From contig CAJNAR010000169.1 of assembly GCA_905220665.1 (NCBI GenBank), positions 248,001-312,000 on the forward strand: a stretch of DNA of 64,000 nucleotides, written 5' to 3'. Position 1 is the first letter of the stretch, and every line of letters begins with the position of its first letter. Position numbers and translations under genes: made by a program. Positions 44,545 to 56,759 of this stretch are shown here, piece after piece. Below the pieces are notes generated by a model. The model saw only the letters and a program-made list of their open reading frames with translations, made no database searches and was not told the DNA's origin. Source of the stretch: Albugo candida (Eukaryota; Oomycota; Peronosporomycetes; Albuginales; Albuginaceae).

Positions 44545-45640
44545 TTATGTTATATTCGGATCTCTCAAAATAGGCAGCCTCCAGGAGTCATAAAAATACA
44601 TGACCACACTGGGCAATTTCTGGAATGACAAAAGTAATGCATGAATGCAAGGCGAGCCAGCATATTCGAAGTGCCCAAACGAGCATCGCACAGCTTTATC
44701 AAGGAATTGAACTGCAAACTTCACCGGAATGCTCCCCATCTATGAGCGGATTGCGACGGTCTAGCAACAGGTCGAGTATTCATCGATTTCACCTTACCTC
44801 ATAGCGGCCATTGTTTTATTCACCTTTCGTGATGCATTTGGATTTAGTACTCCCCAGCCTTTCTTTTTGCTGATATTTTCAGCTCACTTGTAAGCCACGT
44901 AAGGCTCGATCTCATTAAGCAATCGATGATAGGAAGACTCCGATTTCCCTTCAACATGCTGTTTACCGCCTCCACGTTGTTTATTGTCAAAGTGTTATAT
45001 CGTGGACATGTTGAGTAAGCTGTTGGCCAATTTTCACTCCTGTTCAGATTGGAGATACTCGATTTCGCCCTATCATACTCCACTGTTGTTCGTGAACGAA
45101 CCAATATCCACGCCAAATTCTTTAAGAACTTGGCCTTCTATTTCTTGTTAAACTTTTCCATCAAATGCCGGAAGCAGAAAAATGTGGGACGTCTGGTGCC
45201 GATGTATGCATAGTTTTCATAAATTTGTTGTCTCTATCCGATATCACGAATGCTGGAGATGGCTGGAGGTGAGAGACTAGGAACTTCAAAACCAGCTCCA
45301 GTTATCTTCATTCTCCACCAGCACGAGCCCAGCTCCGATGATTTGGATCTCGTTTCCATTTCGAAAGCACGCAACAGGAAGAATCCGACCGATTGATGTC
45401 TTCATAAATGTGCCGTCCACGGATATCCCACGCTCACTGTGTGACTTATATGCTTTAAGCCCTTCACGGAATATGATACTCAATCGCAAACATCCACCAT
45501 CTACGATTTCATGCTTGGCTTTGTGGCCTCGAATGTTGAGTGCAGCCATGTAGAATGGAATGAGGCTGTATTGCTCAATATCACTTACGTATAAATCAAG
45601 CTTCAACTTGTTGAGTGCGTGAGCACAGTTCATATATGTG
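44545..45640 (-). pseudogene. Mutator-like (MULE) transposase relic, minus strand
   Basis: From right to left on the minus strand: SERGISVDGTFMKTSIGRIL and IIGAGLVLVENEDNWSWF (MULE catalytic D-G-T-F and N-x-x-S-W-x-W-F blocks, 45286-45633), LTINNVEAVNSMLKGNRSLP (44844-45116), and a SWIM-like C-x-H stretch, SPCIHALLLSFQKLPSVVMY (44545-44739). Stops separate the pieces. TIRs of the element are not identified. Confidence 0.7.
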
Positions 45641-45699
45641 GCGGAATTCCTTCGTTCTTTAACTTTTTTTTATCATCACGGGAGTCACTTTCCTACCGG

Positions 45700-46830
45700 A
45701 GATTATGGCCATATCTCTTACTGCAGGATTTAGAGCAATTTGATTCGCAGTTTTATATCTACGAGACTCCTACGACGATTCGAATACTTCAGCGGTTTCT
45801 TGCTGCTTTTCTGCACAATAAGCGCCATTATGGGCATGTAAGAACGTCCCGGGTGGAGAGCGCCCATGCTGCCCTCAAAAAAATAGATCTCTATGTCAAC
45901 AGGTAAAATTTATTTTTATGCTGATATTTATCTGAAATTTCATCCCTTGCAGGTGATCTGCTTTCAGTGGTTTAGCAGTTCGTCTCGCCTGCGAAGGCCA
46001 GAAAGATAAGATGCATTCATCATGAATAGAAATTGAAAAACGAGGTTCTACGAGCACATTGTACAATTCACCTCTCTGCATCGAGCTGGGATTTAGAATC
46101 CAGATAAAGGCATTAGTCTCACATACAAGCCCAACAGCCGTAAATCTGAAGCGAAGAACTATTCTGTGGACCCAATTTCCAAATATCGTTTGCTGTCATA
46201 GTAGTTGGCAAAACGCAAAATAGCGGGCTGTAGTCGCGATGGAGCTTGGTTCCATGTTCTCAGAAGTGATGGGGAAGATTTTAGTAGTAGGTCTGCGCTC
46301 AGCTCACCGGCAGTACCAGCAGCGGCTTAGTGATGACCGATATTGTCAAGGTTTGTAGACTGCGATCAAGTGCAAGTAATTGCGACACGTGCCATTAATT
46401 GCAACTAAGTGCAACTTCAATTTACGTGTAGGCCTGACGACATCTACAATGGGCTATCCTTGCACCCATGCTTTTCGTCATCAAATAATACCGCTGTCTG
46501 TTGATGATTTTGATCAGCACTGGAGGCTGGTACAGCCAGTGCCAGTTCATGGGACCAAGCCAATTGGAATTGAAATAGCATTGAAGATGATAAATTAAGA
46601 GTATGAGAATGCCTCTAATCATCGTAAGCGTGCGCTGCTAGACTATGCCTTGGCAGTCCCAGACAGATAGTCACGATCCTGTGCAAGTGCGCACGCGTAG
46701 GCCATCGAGCTCAACGCAGCGACTTCTATCGCAGTTTGAGTATGTTAACGCTGCTTTGGATGGTCCTGTTCATCGCCGAAGATGTCGAAAATGCCAAAAG
46801 ACAGGTCACAATGGCAGAACCTGTCTTTAA
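45700..46830 (+). pseudogene. Second MULE-type transposase relic, plus strand
   Basis: RHYGHVRTSRVESAHAALKK (about 45,826-45,885) is the region just before the SWIM domain. TSTMGYPCTHAFRHQIIPLS (46,440-46,500) is the SWIM C-x-H. CRKCQKTGHNGRTC (46,780-46,828) is a C-terminal CCHC. It differs from the minus-strand relic next to it and belongs to another subfamily. Frames are broken in between (46,000-46,370). Confidence 0.65.
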
Positions 46831-46964
46831 GAAGCAACAGTAACACCAACAGCACTAGCAACACTTGCAGCAGTAGATTTAGATACAAACTTAGATTAAG
46901 TAGTACAAAACTTGCGGGAACCGAAGCTTTTTTTTGATTTTATTGCTTTCATTTCGTTTCTTTA

Positions 46965-47155
46965 TTTTGACCAATCAGAGGCCACAATGTTCATTAATTT
47001 ATGAATGGTGGGGGCTGATTAACGATTCCCGTAATATTGATTTTATTCAATCTGTTATATTTTTTAGACCAATCAGAGACCATTAAGCTTTTAATTTATG
47101 GAGGCTGGGGGCTGATTAAAGAAAAGGTGGGGGCTGAATCACGATTCCCATTTAT
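46965..47155 (+). repeat. Imperfect tandem duplication beside TIR cluster
   Basis: Two copies (about 46965-47030 and 47063-47150) of accaatcagag...ttaatttatg...gtgggggctgatta...cgattccc. They lie directly left of the first TIR and may be sub-terminal repeats. Confidence 0.55.
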
Positions 47156-47167
47156 TTTATTTTATTC

Positions 47168-47673
47168 GGGAACCGTTAAAATCCCCTCAGTCCTTTTGGT
47201 AAAATCCCCTCAGTTTAATATGATTGGCTAATGTTGGAGACGTTTCGATATGATTGACTAATTTCCGAGACTGAGATTCAGCCTTATCGACTGCGAAAAG
47301 GCTATCATTCTCACCCGGAAACCATCTCTAAGGACCAAGTTTATAAAACAGAAGGTTCTTGAGTCATGAATGACCCGTACATAGTGAAATAATAGGTCTC
47401 AGTTTACAAAATAGAATATTTTCGTGCTATCAACAATCATGAAATGCGGAATAGTCTAACAACAATGAGATACGCGAAAACGCGCGAGCGCTAAATGAAT
47501 TGAGTGATTGCAAAATTGAGCGCAAAATAGTTCACGTCGAAAAGTTGCGGGTAGAGCTATCAAATTGTCACTTACATAGGCGTACGTTAGCACTTTGCAA
47601 GCATAAAAGTAGCCAAGCATATCAAACTGAGGGGATTTTACTGAAAGGACTGAGGGGATTTTTAACGGCTCCC
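47168..47673. mobile_element. Small TIR element (MITE-like)
   Basis: About 60-bp inverted ends: gggaaccgttaaaatcccc... (47168-47232) and its inverse ...aacggctccc (47610-47673), each with two copies of aatcccctcag. No transposase lies inside. The right half is also repeated in inverse at 48361-48650. Confidence 0.7.
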
Positions 47674-48650
47674 ATTTTATTATTATATTATTATATTTTT
47701 TGGGAGCGCGTATGATCACACCCCCTTTAATTATTATCATCCCCCACTCAGGAGCCAATAAAACCATTCCGTGTCAATTTCACCAATCAATGATAATGAC
47801 GTAAGAAAATAAGTTATGACAAGTATTATCGAAAGTACCGTAAGTGCAAAGGGCAAAGTGCATCGTTGAGTGTCATTTAGTTTGAATAAAATTTACAGTA
47901 ACAAACGCATCAGTTTACTGCCATAGTTCGAGTCTGATTATCAGATAGACACTTTACTGATGTATATGTATAGTCACTTGGACCGAATGCAGACTGAAAT
48001 ATAGTATAATTGAAAAGTCAAACGATCACTTTCGCTGATACGATCAGAATACTCGCAGCACGTAGACGGCACGTAGAATACATGAGATAGCTGTCCTATA
48101 TCATCACGCTACTCAACTCGCCTTTGATACTAATTGTATGCAGACATCCTGCCGCGATTAACAAGTTGCTGGACTGGACTATTACATGAATATTACATTT
48201 CTAGTTATATACATTTCATGAGCTAATTCATCAACTATCCGCCTAATAATTACGTAATTGGTGGGATTGGTACGAAATGATTTCATTGGCTCCTGAATAC
48301 GGGAGGGGGTGTTAATAATCAAAGAGGGGTGTGATTATACGCGGTCCCTATTTTTTTAGGGGGAACCGTTAGTATCCCCTCAGTTTGATATGATTGGCTA
48401 ATTTTATGCTAACGTACGCCTAGCTAAGGGACAATATGATAATATGATAGCACTGCCCGCTACTCATCAATGCCAACTATTCTGTGCTCAATTCGCAATC
48501 ATTCAGTTCAGTTCACGTTCGCCTTTGTTTGTTTGTGATCATTCTAGCTAGACTATTTCTAAACATATACTATTCTGTAAACTGAGTCTTGATATTTCGC
48601 TGTTTACGGGTCATTCATGGCACAAGAACCTTCTATCCTATAAAACTGGT
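47335..48650. repeat. Long inverted repeat (foldback), arms about 450 and 395 bp
   Basis: The left arm (about 47335-47790) reads in reverse complement as the right arm (about 48255-48650). Shared blocks include gtacgggtcattcatg, gctaacgtacgcct and caggagccaat. The loop is about 465 bp (47791-48254) and non-coding. It overlaps the TIR element to the left. Confidence 0.7.
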
Positions 48651-49080
48651 CCTTTATATCCTATTGTTGCACTTTCACATCTTCGTGCGTTGTGTCCTAC
48701 CCTCCTGCAGCGGCCACATCTTCTTTGTATGGGTGAATCCAAGGCTGCTGCAACGAGCTCAAATTTCCGACGAATTTCTTTGCGTCGATGATGCAGATGC
48801 TTGATTCCTTCGGGTCAATCCAGATGGCCTCCCACGCACTTGCAGCAGCTGGAGTGCCGATTATCATGTCCAGCAAACGGCGTTTCACGTGCGAAGAAGA
48901 CTCAGTTGTGTACGATTCCGGTACCGCTTGTAATTGTTAATGATGAAGCTCCTATCTACGGTGGAACTATCGAGCTAAGTACATGTCTAGCTTTCAAGAT
49001 TAATTCCACTTTTTCATATCCTCGAATGTCGTGCGCTATACCATCTTTCTCAAGCCACCTCTAATTCAACAGGTTATGAG

Positions 49081-49656
49081 CCCAAGCTCGATGGAACAGA
49101 ACGACGTATTGCGTGAAGATAATTATTTTGTATGGGAGTTCAATGCTCGAATGAGGTTAGCAAGGAAGAACCTCCACGGACACATCCATGCATCGAAGAT
49201 TCCGAATGAGGCCGATCCAATTTGGAAAGAATCAATGACGTTAAGGCCTTTGCCATCATTGCGACCATGATCAGCCCGAAGTTCCAGTCATTGATTCGAT
49301 CGACTATAAGTACACCTGAAGCGTGGGAAATCCTGGATAACTTCTTCGTTCGGCGAACCACGCACAATCGCATACAAATAAGACGACAAGTGCACGAATT
49401 CAGGATGGAAAAGGGAGGAAACGCATTGGAGAACCTCATGAAATTTGAAGAGATTTGAACAAGAATGGCTGCAATTGAAGATAACATGGATAAAGATGAA
49501 CTAATCATCTTACTATTAGGCAGCCTATCCGTTGAATACGACTCAATCGCAAAGATCATCGAAAATATACCCAATATGAATATTTTACAAGCGAAAGAAA
49601 TGATCCAGCAGAATATGAATCGCTGCAACGGAATGAGTCCGGGGAAATTGCTTTGA
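49081..49656 (+). pseudogene. Copia B gag
   Basis: It opens with MEQNDVLREDNYFVWEFNAR, then STPEAWEILDNFFVRRTTHN, and LIILLLGSLSVEYDSIAKII, the UBN2/gag pattern. Stops and a frame change at 49,255-49,465 break it. Confidence 0.75.
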
Positions 49657-49799
49657 AAGTAACGAAGCAGTTCAGAAAAGAAAAACGAGGAAGCTATAAA
49701 CAGCGGGATGGAGCAGCGTACTGATCATAAAATTTCCGAGTGCCGACAGAATCGAGAGCGGTCAAGACAGCAACCAAGTGGTGAACATGCATTTATGGC

Positions 49800-51482
49800 G
49801 TCAGACAACAAAGCTGACATGAATTGGTTGCTAGATAGTGGTGCCAGCAGTCACATGAGTCAATTTAAAAAAAATTCACGGGTCTGAAGCTACTCAAATC
49901 ATCCATTCAAATCACTGTATCAAATGGCCTTCAACTAACAGCCACAAAAATTGGAAACGTTCCTGTTACACTCGAAAATGGCGCTTCAGTAAAAATCTAT
50001 GATGTGCTATCAGTACCAGGCATGGATCGACGACTACTGTTCGTATCATCTTTGGTGTCAAGAGGGCTCAAAGTAAAGTTTGAAGGACAATGGTGTAGCA
50101 TCATGAAAAACGGTCAACTGGTGACCAATCTCAAGAAAAGGGGCAAGCTGTACACATTGCGATGTTTATCCAGCGTGGAGAATGCAAGTCAAGCAAACGA
50201 GGAACAAGATTTAAAATTATGGCATTCGCGACTTGGAAATATATCCATTTCGAATCTTATAAACGCCGGTAAATGTGTCGATGGGATGAACGTGGATTTG
50301 AAGCAAGAAGATGATCATCAAATGTGTGTAAGATGTATGAATGGGAAATTGAATGTGGAATCATTCCCAAAATCAAAGAATAGTGAGATCAAGACGTCAG
50401 GAGTTCTTGAACTTATACACAATGACGTAATGGATCCCATGCAAATCAAATCACACGGGGGTGCAAAGTATGTTCTCAAAAAAGAAAAAGAAAAACGTTT
50501 ATCGACGATTACGCCAGATATACTGTGGCCTATTTCCTCGCATCGAAGCGTGAGGTGTTTGAAGAGTTTGTGGAATATAAAGCTTTGATGGAAAATCAAA
50601 TAAACGAAATAAAAAGGTGTATTCGAATCGACAATGGGGGAATACCTCAACACGAAGTTCACATACCTTTGTCGAAACGCCGGGATTATACATCAGACAA
50701 CTGCACCTTACTCGCCTCGCCAAAACGGTTTGGCTGAGAGAATGAACCTTATATTGATGGAGAGAGCTCGATCTATGACAGCATTGAAGAGTGTCTACAA
50801 GCAGTTGTGGGCGGAAGTAATCAATACCGCAGTGTATCACCAATCGCATTCCATGTCCGTTTGGAAATCCAAGACACTTATTGAGGTTTGTTTTGGAAAG
50901 CGACCGAATTTGAGCAACTTGTGCGTTGTTGGTTCCAAAGTTTTTGCACGCATCGACAAGGCAAAGAGACAAAAACTGAATGAAAAAGGATTTCCTTGTT
51001 TGCCTGTCGGATACTCGATAATGACAAAGGGTTATCGAGTCATCGATTCTATAACAAGCACATTAGTGGTAGTGCGAACAGCTGCATTTGAAGAATCGAA
51101 CAAAATCAAATACGCCCAAGTGGTTGATGGGCACTTGGGAGAGACGTATAGTACGAGAATTGACCGCGAGCATGATGAGGATGTACAAATTGATAATACT
51201 GTACGAAGAATTCATGTTGATGTTGAAATGGAGGAAAGTCATGAGCCCTCATCATCGCAGCTCGACGTGGTCACAACGCATAATATGGATATGGAAATTG
51301 AAGATAGTGCTGTAACAGACCATTTTCCCAATACGGCTATGGTGCCGAGGGGGGGAAGATATGATGATGAAGATCATAATCGTGGTACGCATTCTGGACG
51401 ACACAATTTGTTGGGGAATCCGCAATTAGCACTCATGAACGGGGGTCTCTCAGACCCAATCGTATCTTATGAGAGTGATTAA
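49800..51482 (+). pseudogene. Copia B protease and integrase region
   Basis: The protease site NWLLDSGASSHMSQF is near 49,822-49,866. GAG-pre-integrase LWHSRLGNISISNLINAGK and C-x-x-C (CVRCMNGK) follow at about 50,216-50,350. The integrase core, in a shifted frame, has CRNAGIIHQTTAPYSPRQNG then LAERMNLILMERARSMTALK (50,670-50,790). Confidence 0.8.
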
Positions 51483-51553
51483 GTTGAAGATAATGGACGA
51501 CCCAAGAAACGATAAAACGGTACAGACTTGAAGGTGAAGAAGATAATGCAGCG

Positions 51554-52990
51554 TTGGAAGTACCAAGTTGCTGTCAAGGTGTACGGAAATTACCGGAAGC
51601 GGAGCAGTGGTTTGAAGCTATCCAAGCGGAATTGGCAGCTTTGGAGGAAAAGTCAACTTTGACCGTAGAAATACGTACATCAAGTCAGAATGTGATCGCC
51701 ACCAAATTGTTATTTTCAATCAAGAAAAATGAAAAAGGATAAATCCAACGTTATAAGGCAAGACTTGTCGCACTTGGCTATCGACAAACCCCAGGAATCG
51801 ACTACTTTGAGACGACCTCACGTGTTGCAAGCTTGGATTCAATTCTTGTATCCTTGGTATTGTGCTGTCACCGAGTCTATCATGTGCAGCAATATGATGT
51901 GGATACGGCATTTCTTAATGGAACTCTGAAAGAAGGTGTATTCAGTTGACCACCGGAAGGAGTATCAATTCAACCAAACCATGTTTGCAAGTTGAACCGA
52001 AGTTTGTACGGACTAAGGCAAGCTGCTGCTACATGGTTCAAGACAATTTCACGTGTTTTTGTGGACATGGGATTTTAAGCATGCGTTTCGGACGCGTGTG
52101 TATTTTTTCGTCAAGATGACCAGGGTTCATGGATATACGTAATTCTGTATGGAGGGGTTTCGACTAACGCGATCAAGAAGGTCGCAGACAAATTATCAAG
52201 TCATTTTCAGCTAAAAACGCTAGGTAAAGTGCGTTTTATTCTCGGCATCGAAGTCGTGTGCAATATGAGCGTGAAACAGCTCAAGATCATTCAGATTGCA
52301 TGCATCGCCAAATGGTAGATAAGTTCAACCAAGTCACGGCAAAACCGGCACACAATCCAAATGTGGAAGGTCAAAATCTGTTCAAGTGTGAAGAAAAGGA
52401 CCCGAGAATGGAAATCGTCGGTATTGGTCCTTAGTGGGGTCACTATTGTACGTGGCTACCGGAACAAGACCAGATATTGCGTTCGCCGTGTGCCAATTAA
52501 GTCGTCATTTGGAGAAGCAATTCGTGTTCTACGTTACTTGAAGACTACTGAAGTAAATGGAATTTGCTATGGGAGCAAGTCTGGCGAGCTAATGCTGAGT
52601 GCATTCAGTGATGCCGATTGGGGAAGTTAAAAGGACAATTGACGTTCGACGTCACGAGTGATGGTAATGATCAACAATTGTCCAGTGATTTTCAAGTAAT
52701 ATATGCAACGCAGCGTCTCTCTAAGTACGGAGGAAGCCGAATATGTGGAACTTTTATTGTATGTACAAGAAGTGTCGTAAACAAAGAGTCCATTGGTGGA
52801 GATGAAAATCACAATTGACGGTCCACACAGTGTATACGAAGACAACCAAAGTGCAATCGCAATTACAAACAACGAAGGACATCAGATTCGTGCGAAACAC
52901 ACCGATATTCGCTATCATTTTTTGTACGCGATCATGTTAAGGCCAAGAATGTTCACCTGGAGTACATTAAGACTCGGCTGCAATTAGCTG
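51554..52990 (+). pseudogene. Copia B reverse transcriptase and RNase H, broken
   Basis: KLPEAEQWFEAIQAELAALE precedes the RT. RT pieces follow in changing frames. The RNase H end shows LMLSAFSDADWGS (52,590-52,630) and SVYEDNQSAIAITNNEGHQI (52,829-52,890). The catalytic YVDD region is not intact. Confidence 0.75.
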
Positions 52991-53554
52991 AATTCTTGAT
53001 TAAGCATTTCGACAAAGAAGCTGAAGTTTCTCGTGACCAAATGAAGCATTGGAACTTATTAGTCGACGGGGAGTGTTGACGATGAAGCTGCTATGTACGG
53101 TTGAACTATCGAGCTAAGTACATGTCTAGGTTTCAAGGTTAATTCCACTTTTCATTTTTCTCGAACATCGTGCGCTATACAATCTTTCTCAACCCCCTCT
53201 GATTCACCAATAATGCACTGGACATAGTTGCGGAATTTGATTTACTGCCAGAACCCATGCGTGCTGGTTGATCCAAACCCCAATACTGATGGAAATTGGC
53301 TACCCCTAGTAATCAGATAATTGAGTTGTAAGCTTGGCTCAATCTCGTCCAAATTTTCATATTAAACTAAATATCATCTAATCATATCAAACTGAGGAAA
53401 TTTCACCAAACGCACTGAGGCGATTTTAACGGCTACCTATTTTTATAATCCCTATTTAGGGGGTATAACGATACCGGTCTTCTCAATAAAATTAAGTTAG
53501 GGGGTGTGGCTATAATCCCTGAAAAAAACTCATGTTTATGCACGCAATTACATT

Positions 53555-55255
53555 TCACATACTACCACGTGATGCATCCACACGCTCCATAAACTTCTTA
53601 AACCAATAATCATCATGCTTTACACATAGCGGCTTTCCAGATTCTGCACCTTCTGGACATAAAATTGCGTTGTTCATAAGCGGAGGATATACGACCTCAT
53701 TTTCTCTTCCAGCCCAATCAAAATCAATCAACACAACTCGCTCTGACTTGAAATCCCATAAAACATTTCCTTCGCGAAAAGCTTTATGCATGAATTTCAT
53801 GTCAAACAAGTGCTTTCGAATTGTATGCAAGTCTTTAAGAATCTTAGGCTTGTGTTCATTTTCCACGTCGGTAAGAAGTTGTAACTGATGAATTTTTTCC
53901 ATGACGATGAAATACCACTCACTTGGTGATTTCTCACATACAAGCAACTTCGGTGCAAATCCTTTGAGTGCACAAAACTCGTGAACTTCTTTGCAGTATT
54001 GGGTCGCAATTTTCACGATAACCTGCCGCTCGTTGTTTTTTTTCGCAACGAAAACGTGTGGTGTGATTACGCTATCATATTGGAGGGTGGTGATTGTACC
54101 ATCTATGTTTGCGATGTTCTTGTATGGAAAACTCGTCTGATGAAGAGCCATTTTACGAGTTCCCGAATAACACCGATGAAGCTCTTCCAGTCCCATTTCA
54201 AAGATCTTAATAGTCTTGCTAGTCCTCTCCACATTTTTTTAATTAATTTTAAAGAATAATAGGTAAGATAGGGACAATGGCTCGCAGTTAGCAATTTCAT
54301 CTCCAACATTGACAATACCAAACACACTTAGCACGGATTCACATATATCCACCAAGAAGGATGGAAGTTGACATTGAATGTTCTTTGGTAAATTGATATT
54401 GTAATGAGCGACATCTTCATAGTCGGAACACCTAGAGCTGCTTCTTTCTCAAGTGTGCCCTCCAGATTCAACAGCAGGTGCTCACCACACATACAAGACT
54501 CACCTGTTGCCGAGTGGTCTGTCAAAGTTGTTACCATGGCGCTATCATCATATTCCAAGAGATAATCTTTTAGTAACTTTCTTACCATAACGCTAGATTC
54601 CGCTCCATTTGTATATGGAGTAGAAAGTTCTTGACACAATTCAAGCACAAAATTATAATTCCGTCCGTCAATTTTGATTTGCTGGCAGTTATAATAAAAT
54701 CGAGCAACTTATTCATCAAGCAGGACAATTGAAAGCACGTCCTTTAGTGGTCTGGATCAACCAATCGATGGCATTCAATTTGGCCAGAATACTTTCTTAA
54801 AGTAGCTAGCCATCCGTGACAACCATCGCGATTCCCGATAGAGATGGAATGACGTCCTCCTTTAAGTCACTTAGATTTCTTTTACGGGGCGTAAGTCACG
54901 CATCATGCGCATCATGTGGGGTCAGTTTCACCAGAAGATAAATGACTCGATGAATAGCATTTATTCCATGAAATACATCTATGATAGGTTCCACTGGTGG
55001 AAGCTCTTCGTCGCTTAAAAGCTCTGGTACATGCTGTGTATCACCACTTCTCAACAACCTGCAATTTTTAGAAGCGTAAGCAAGCCATATGCCGTTTCTT
55101 TTCGTAAGGTACAGCTCCAGTTGAGGTGCACTAAACATTATCTCGTCGGAGATCTCATTTTTAATCATCTTTAAGGTAACGACTATTTCACGGTCATCAA
55201 CTTCCACTGGAAACGCGTCCCCCACGACTCCAACCAACATGCAGTATAGCTTTAT
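53555..55255 (-). pseudogene. Crinkler (CRN) effector with kinase-like C-terminus, broken
   Basis: The N-terminal part (54896-55240) matches the CRN ubiquitin-like translocation domain: VGVVGDAFPVEV, PQLELYLTKRNGIWL, with LYLTK where Phytophthora has LFLAK. The usual start region is altered: the codon at the expected Met is ATA, and the first ATG is seven codons in. A stop after 54896 and frame changes at 54,233-54,900 split the gene. The C-terminal part (53555-54232) is a kinase-like fold with VIVKIA, FIVMEKIHQLQLL, MKFMHKAFREGNVLWDF and VVLIDFDWAGREN (DFD metal motif), as in CRN kinase-type effectors. In intact form such proteins enter plant cells; this one looks dead. Confidence 0.72.
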
Positions 55256-55351
55256 CGCAATTCTTCGAACGGAAAAATTAGTAATCAGTCAAAAATGCAG
55301 TAGCAATTCAGCATGTCCGATTACGAATTTTTTCACTGTATACATAAATAA

Positions 55352-56213
55352 GCATATCTATATGGCCGTCGCTATGGCCACATACATTAATACTACGGCC
55401 ACAGAAAATCGATCTAACCAATCACAGCTCACAAAATTTAATTGTTGCCAAGTACGCCAGCCAATCAGGGCACTTGTCTACTTTATATACGAGCTCATTC
55501 TGTTTCTTACACTGTTTTTGTTTATATTGTTCTAGCGTAAGTACGGGCTTTTTCTGTCATCTATATATGCTAGGTTAATAGTAGATACTCTAAGGTGTAG
55601 GATGTTGGAAAGGTGGCTGCTGCTGTTGAGAATCTTCAATGGGATGACGTTCGATTGTTGCGAGATATTGACTTCGGCTCTGTGCTGTATTATGAGTAGA
55701 TTGTTAATGTGAACGTTGAATTCCTCGGTGAACTCAAACAACCATGATGCGTGGCTTTAACTGTCGATTCCTGTCCAACACCTTTGGAAGGACAGTCAAT
55801 GAGTGCACTGCCTTTCGTCTTCCGAACTCTTGTTTCTTGGACAAGTCCGTGACGATTTCGATCTACGCCTCCACGATCGCATTTGTAGTGAGCAACTTGT
55901 CGTCCATCTCGTTGCTTGTTTGAGGAGTTGGTGACGATTCCAATCCATTGCAGCAGCTACCACATTCATATGTTCTTCCTTGGTCTTCCGCGCGGTGAAT
56001 TGTTCGTTCTGCTTCTTCTCCATGCCAATGCTTTCTGAGCGGATATCTAGCCCGATTCGTGAATGAGTTCTTGTATAAAAGTAGACAAGTGCCCTGATTG
56101 GCTGGCATACTTAGCAACAATTTGATTTTGTGAGCTATGATTGGTTAGATCGATTTTCTGTGGCCGTAGTATTAACGTCTGTGGTCGTAGCGGCGGCCTA
56201 TCTATATACATGC
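55352..56213. mobile_element. TIR element upstream of the CRN gene
   Basis: Inverted arms of about 160 bp (55352-55508 and 56052-56213) share taatactacggccacagaaa and gccagccaatcagggcactt. The 540-bp centre has short frames only, with no transposase I can name. It begins about 100 bp from the CRN N-terminus and so may have supplied or replaced its promoter. Confidence 0.75.
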
Positions 56214-56759
56214 AAAAGGCACAGACAGTGATAAAATGTCTCCGCTAGTCCGTATCCTATTGACACCAAATGCATCGAGTATTATGCAATGCTTAATACA
56301 AAGTATTTTGGCAAACTGGAAGGTCTGCACGATGTTAACACTAGAGTAGAATGGGGAATAAATGTATTAAATGTAGTTAGAAGGAGCCCCTAATTACGCA
56401 CACTGCGACCCTTCACACTAATCAAGTTTTTCTCCCGCGGCTCGCCGCAGTCGATCTGGTTCGTTCTGGAAAATCTTCACGGTATTAACAGTCACTGTCT
56501 CTTCACGGCGACGGTTACTGTGCACTCGATGCACATAATCTTCCAACAAAGTCCGCAAACATTCGAGAGGTGCCTGCTGATCGACAAAGTTGCCACAACG
56601 ATGTATCCGTTTCTGCCGCACATATTTACGCTGCAGCTTATGTAAATTAAACTCACATTAGGCTTTGCGGCATTTGATTGAGCCAGGTTTTCGAAGAAGA
56701 CATAACTAGCGCATTCAAACGCAGGTATTCGAGTCCCCAGATATTTGTAGACAACGCCG

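Larger units (their letters stand above)
48935..53209 (+). mobile_element. Copia LTR retrotransposon B, full length but decayed
   Basis: Short LTRs of about 137 bp (48935-49071 and 53074-53209) start TGTT and end CA. The PBS GGTTATGAGCCCAAGCTC lies against the 5' LTR (49072-49089) and the polypurine GACGGGGAG against the 3' LTR. The flanks gtaat/ataat match at 4 of 5 bases, a worn target duplication. The coding order gag, protease, GAG-pre-integrase, integrase, RT, RNase H is complete but with several stops and frameshifts (gag at 49268 and 49458; RT after 51742; RNase H at 52627). Confidence 0.88.
48361..53521. mobile_element. TIR element split by copia B
   Basis: The left end gggaaccgttagtatcccc (48361-48403) and inverse right end ...gcgattttaacggct (53379-53435) match the ends of the 47168-47673 element. 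Beyond them both flanks carry a further inverse block: agaggggtgtgattatacgc near 48,325-48,345 and gggggtgtggctataatccc near 53,498-53,520. Removing copia B leaves about 0.9 kb of host element without a transposase. Confidence 0.6.

Noticed and set aside
55532..56120. Frames inside the TIR element as a transposase
   Set aside because: Basic and Arg-rich but without DDE, zinc or HTH motifs I can identify.
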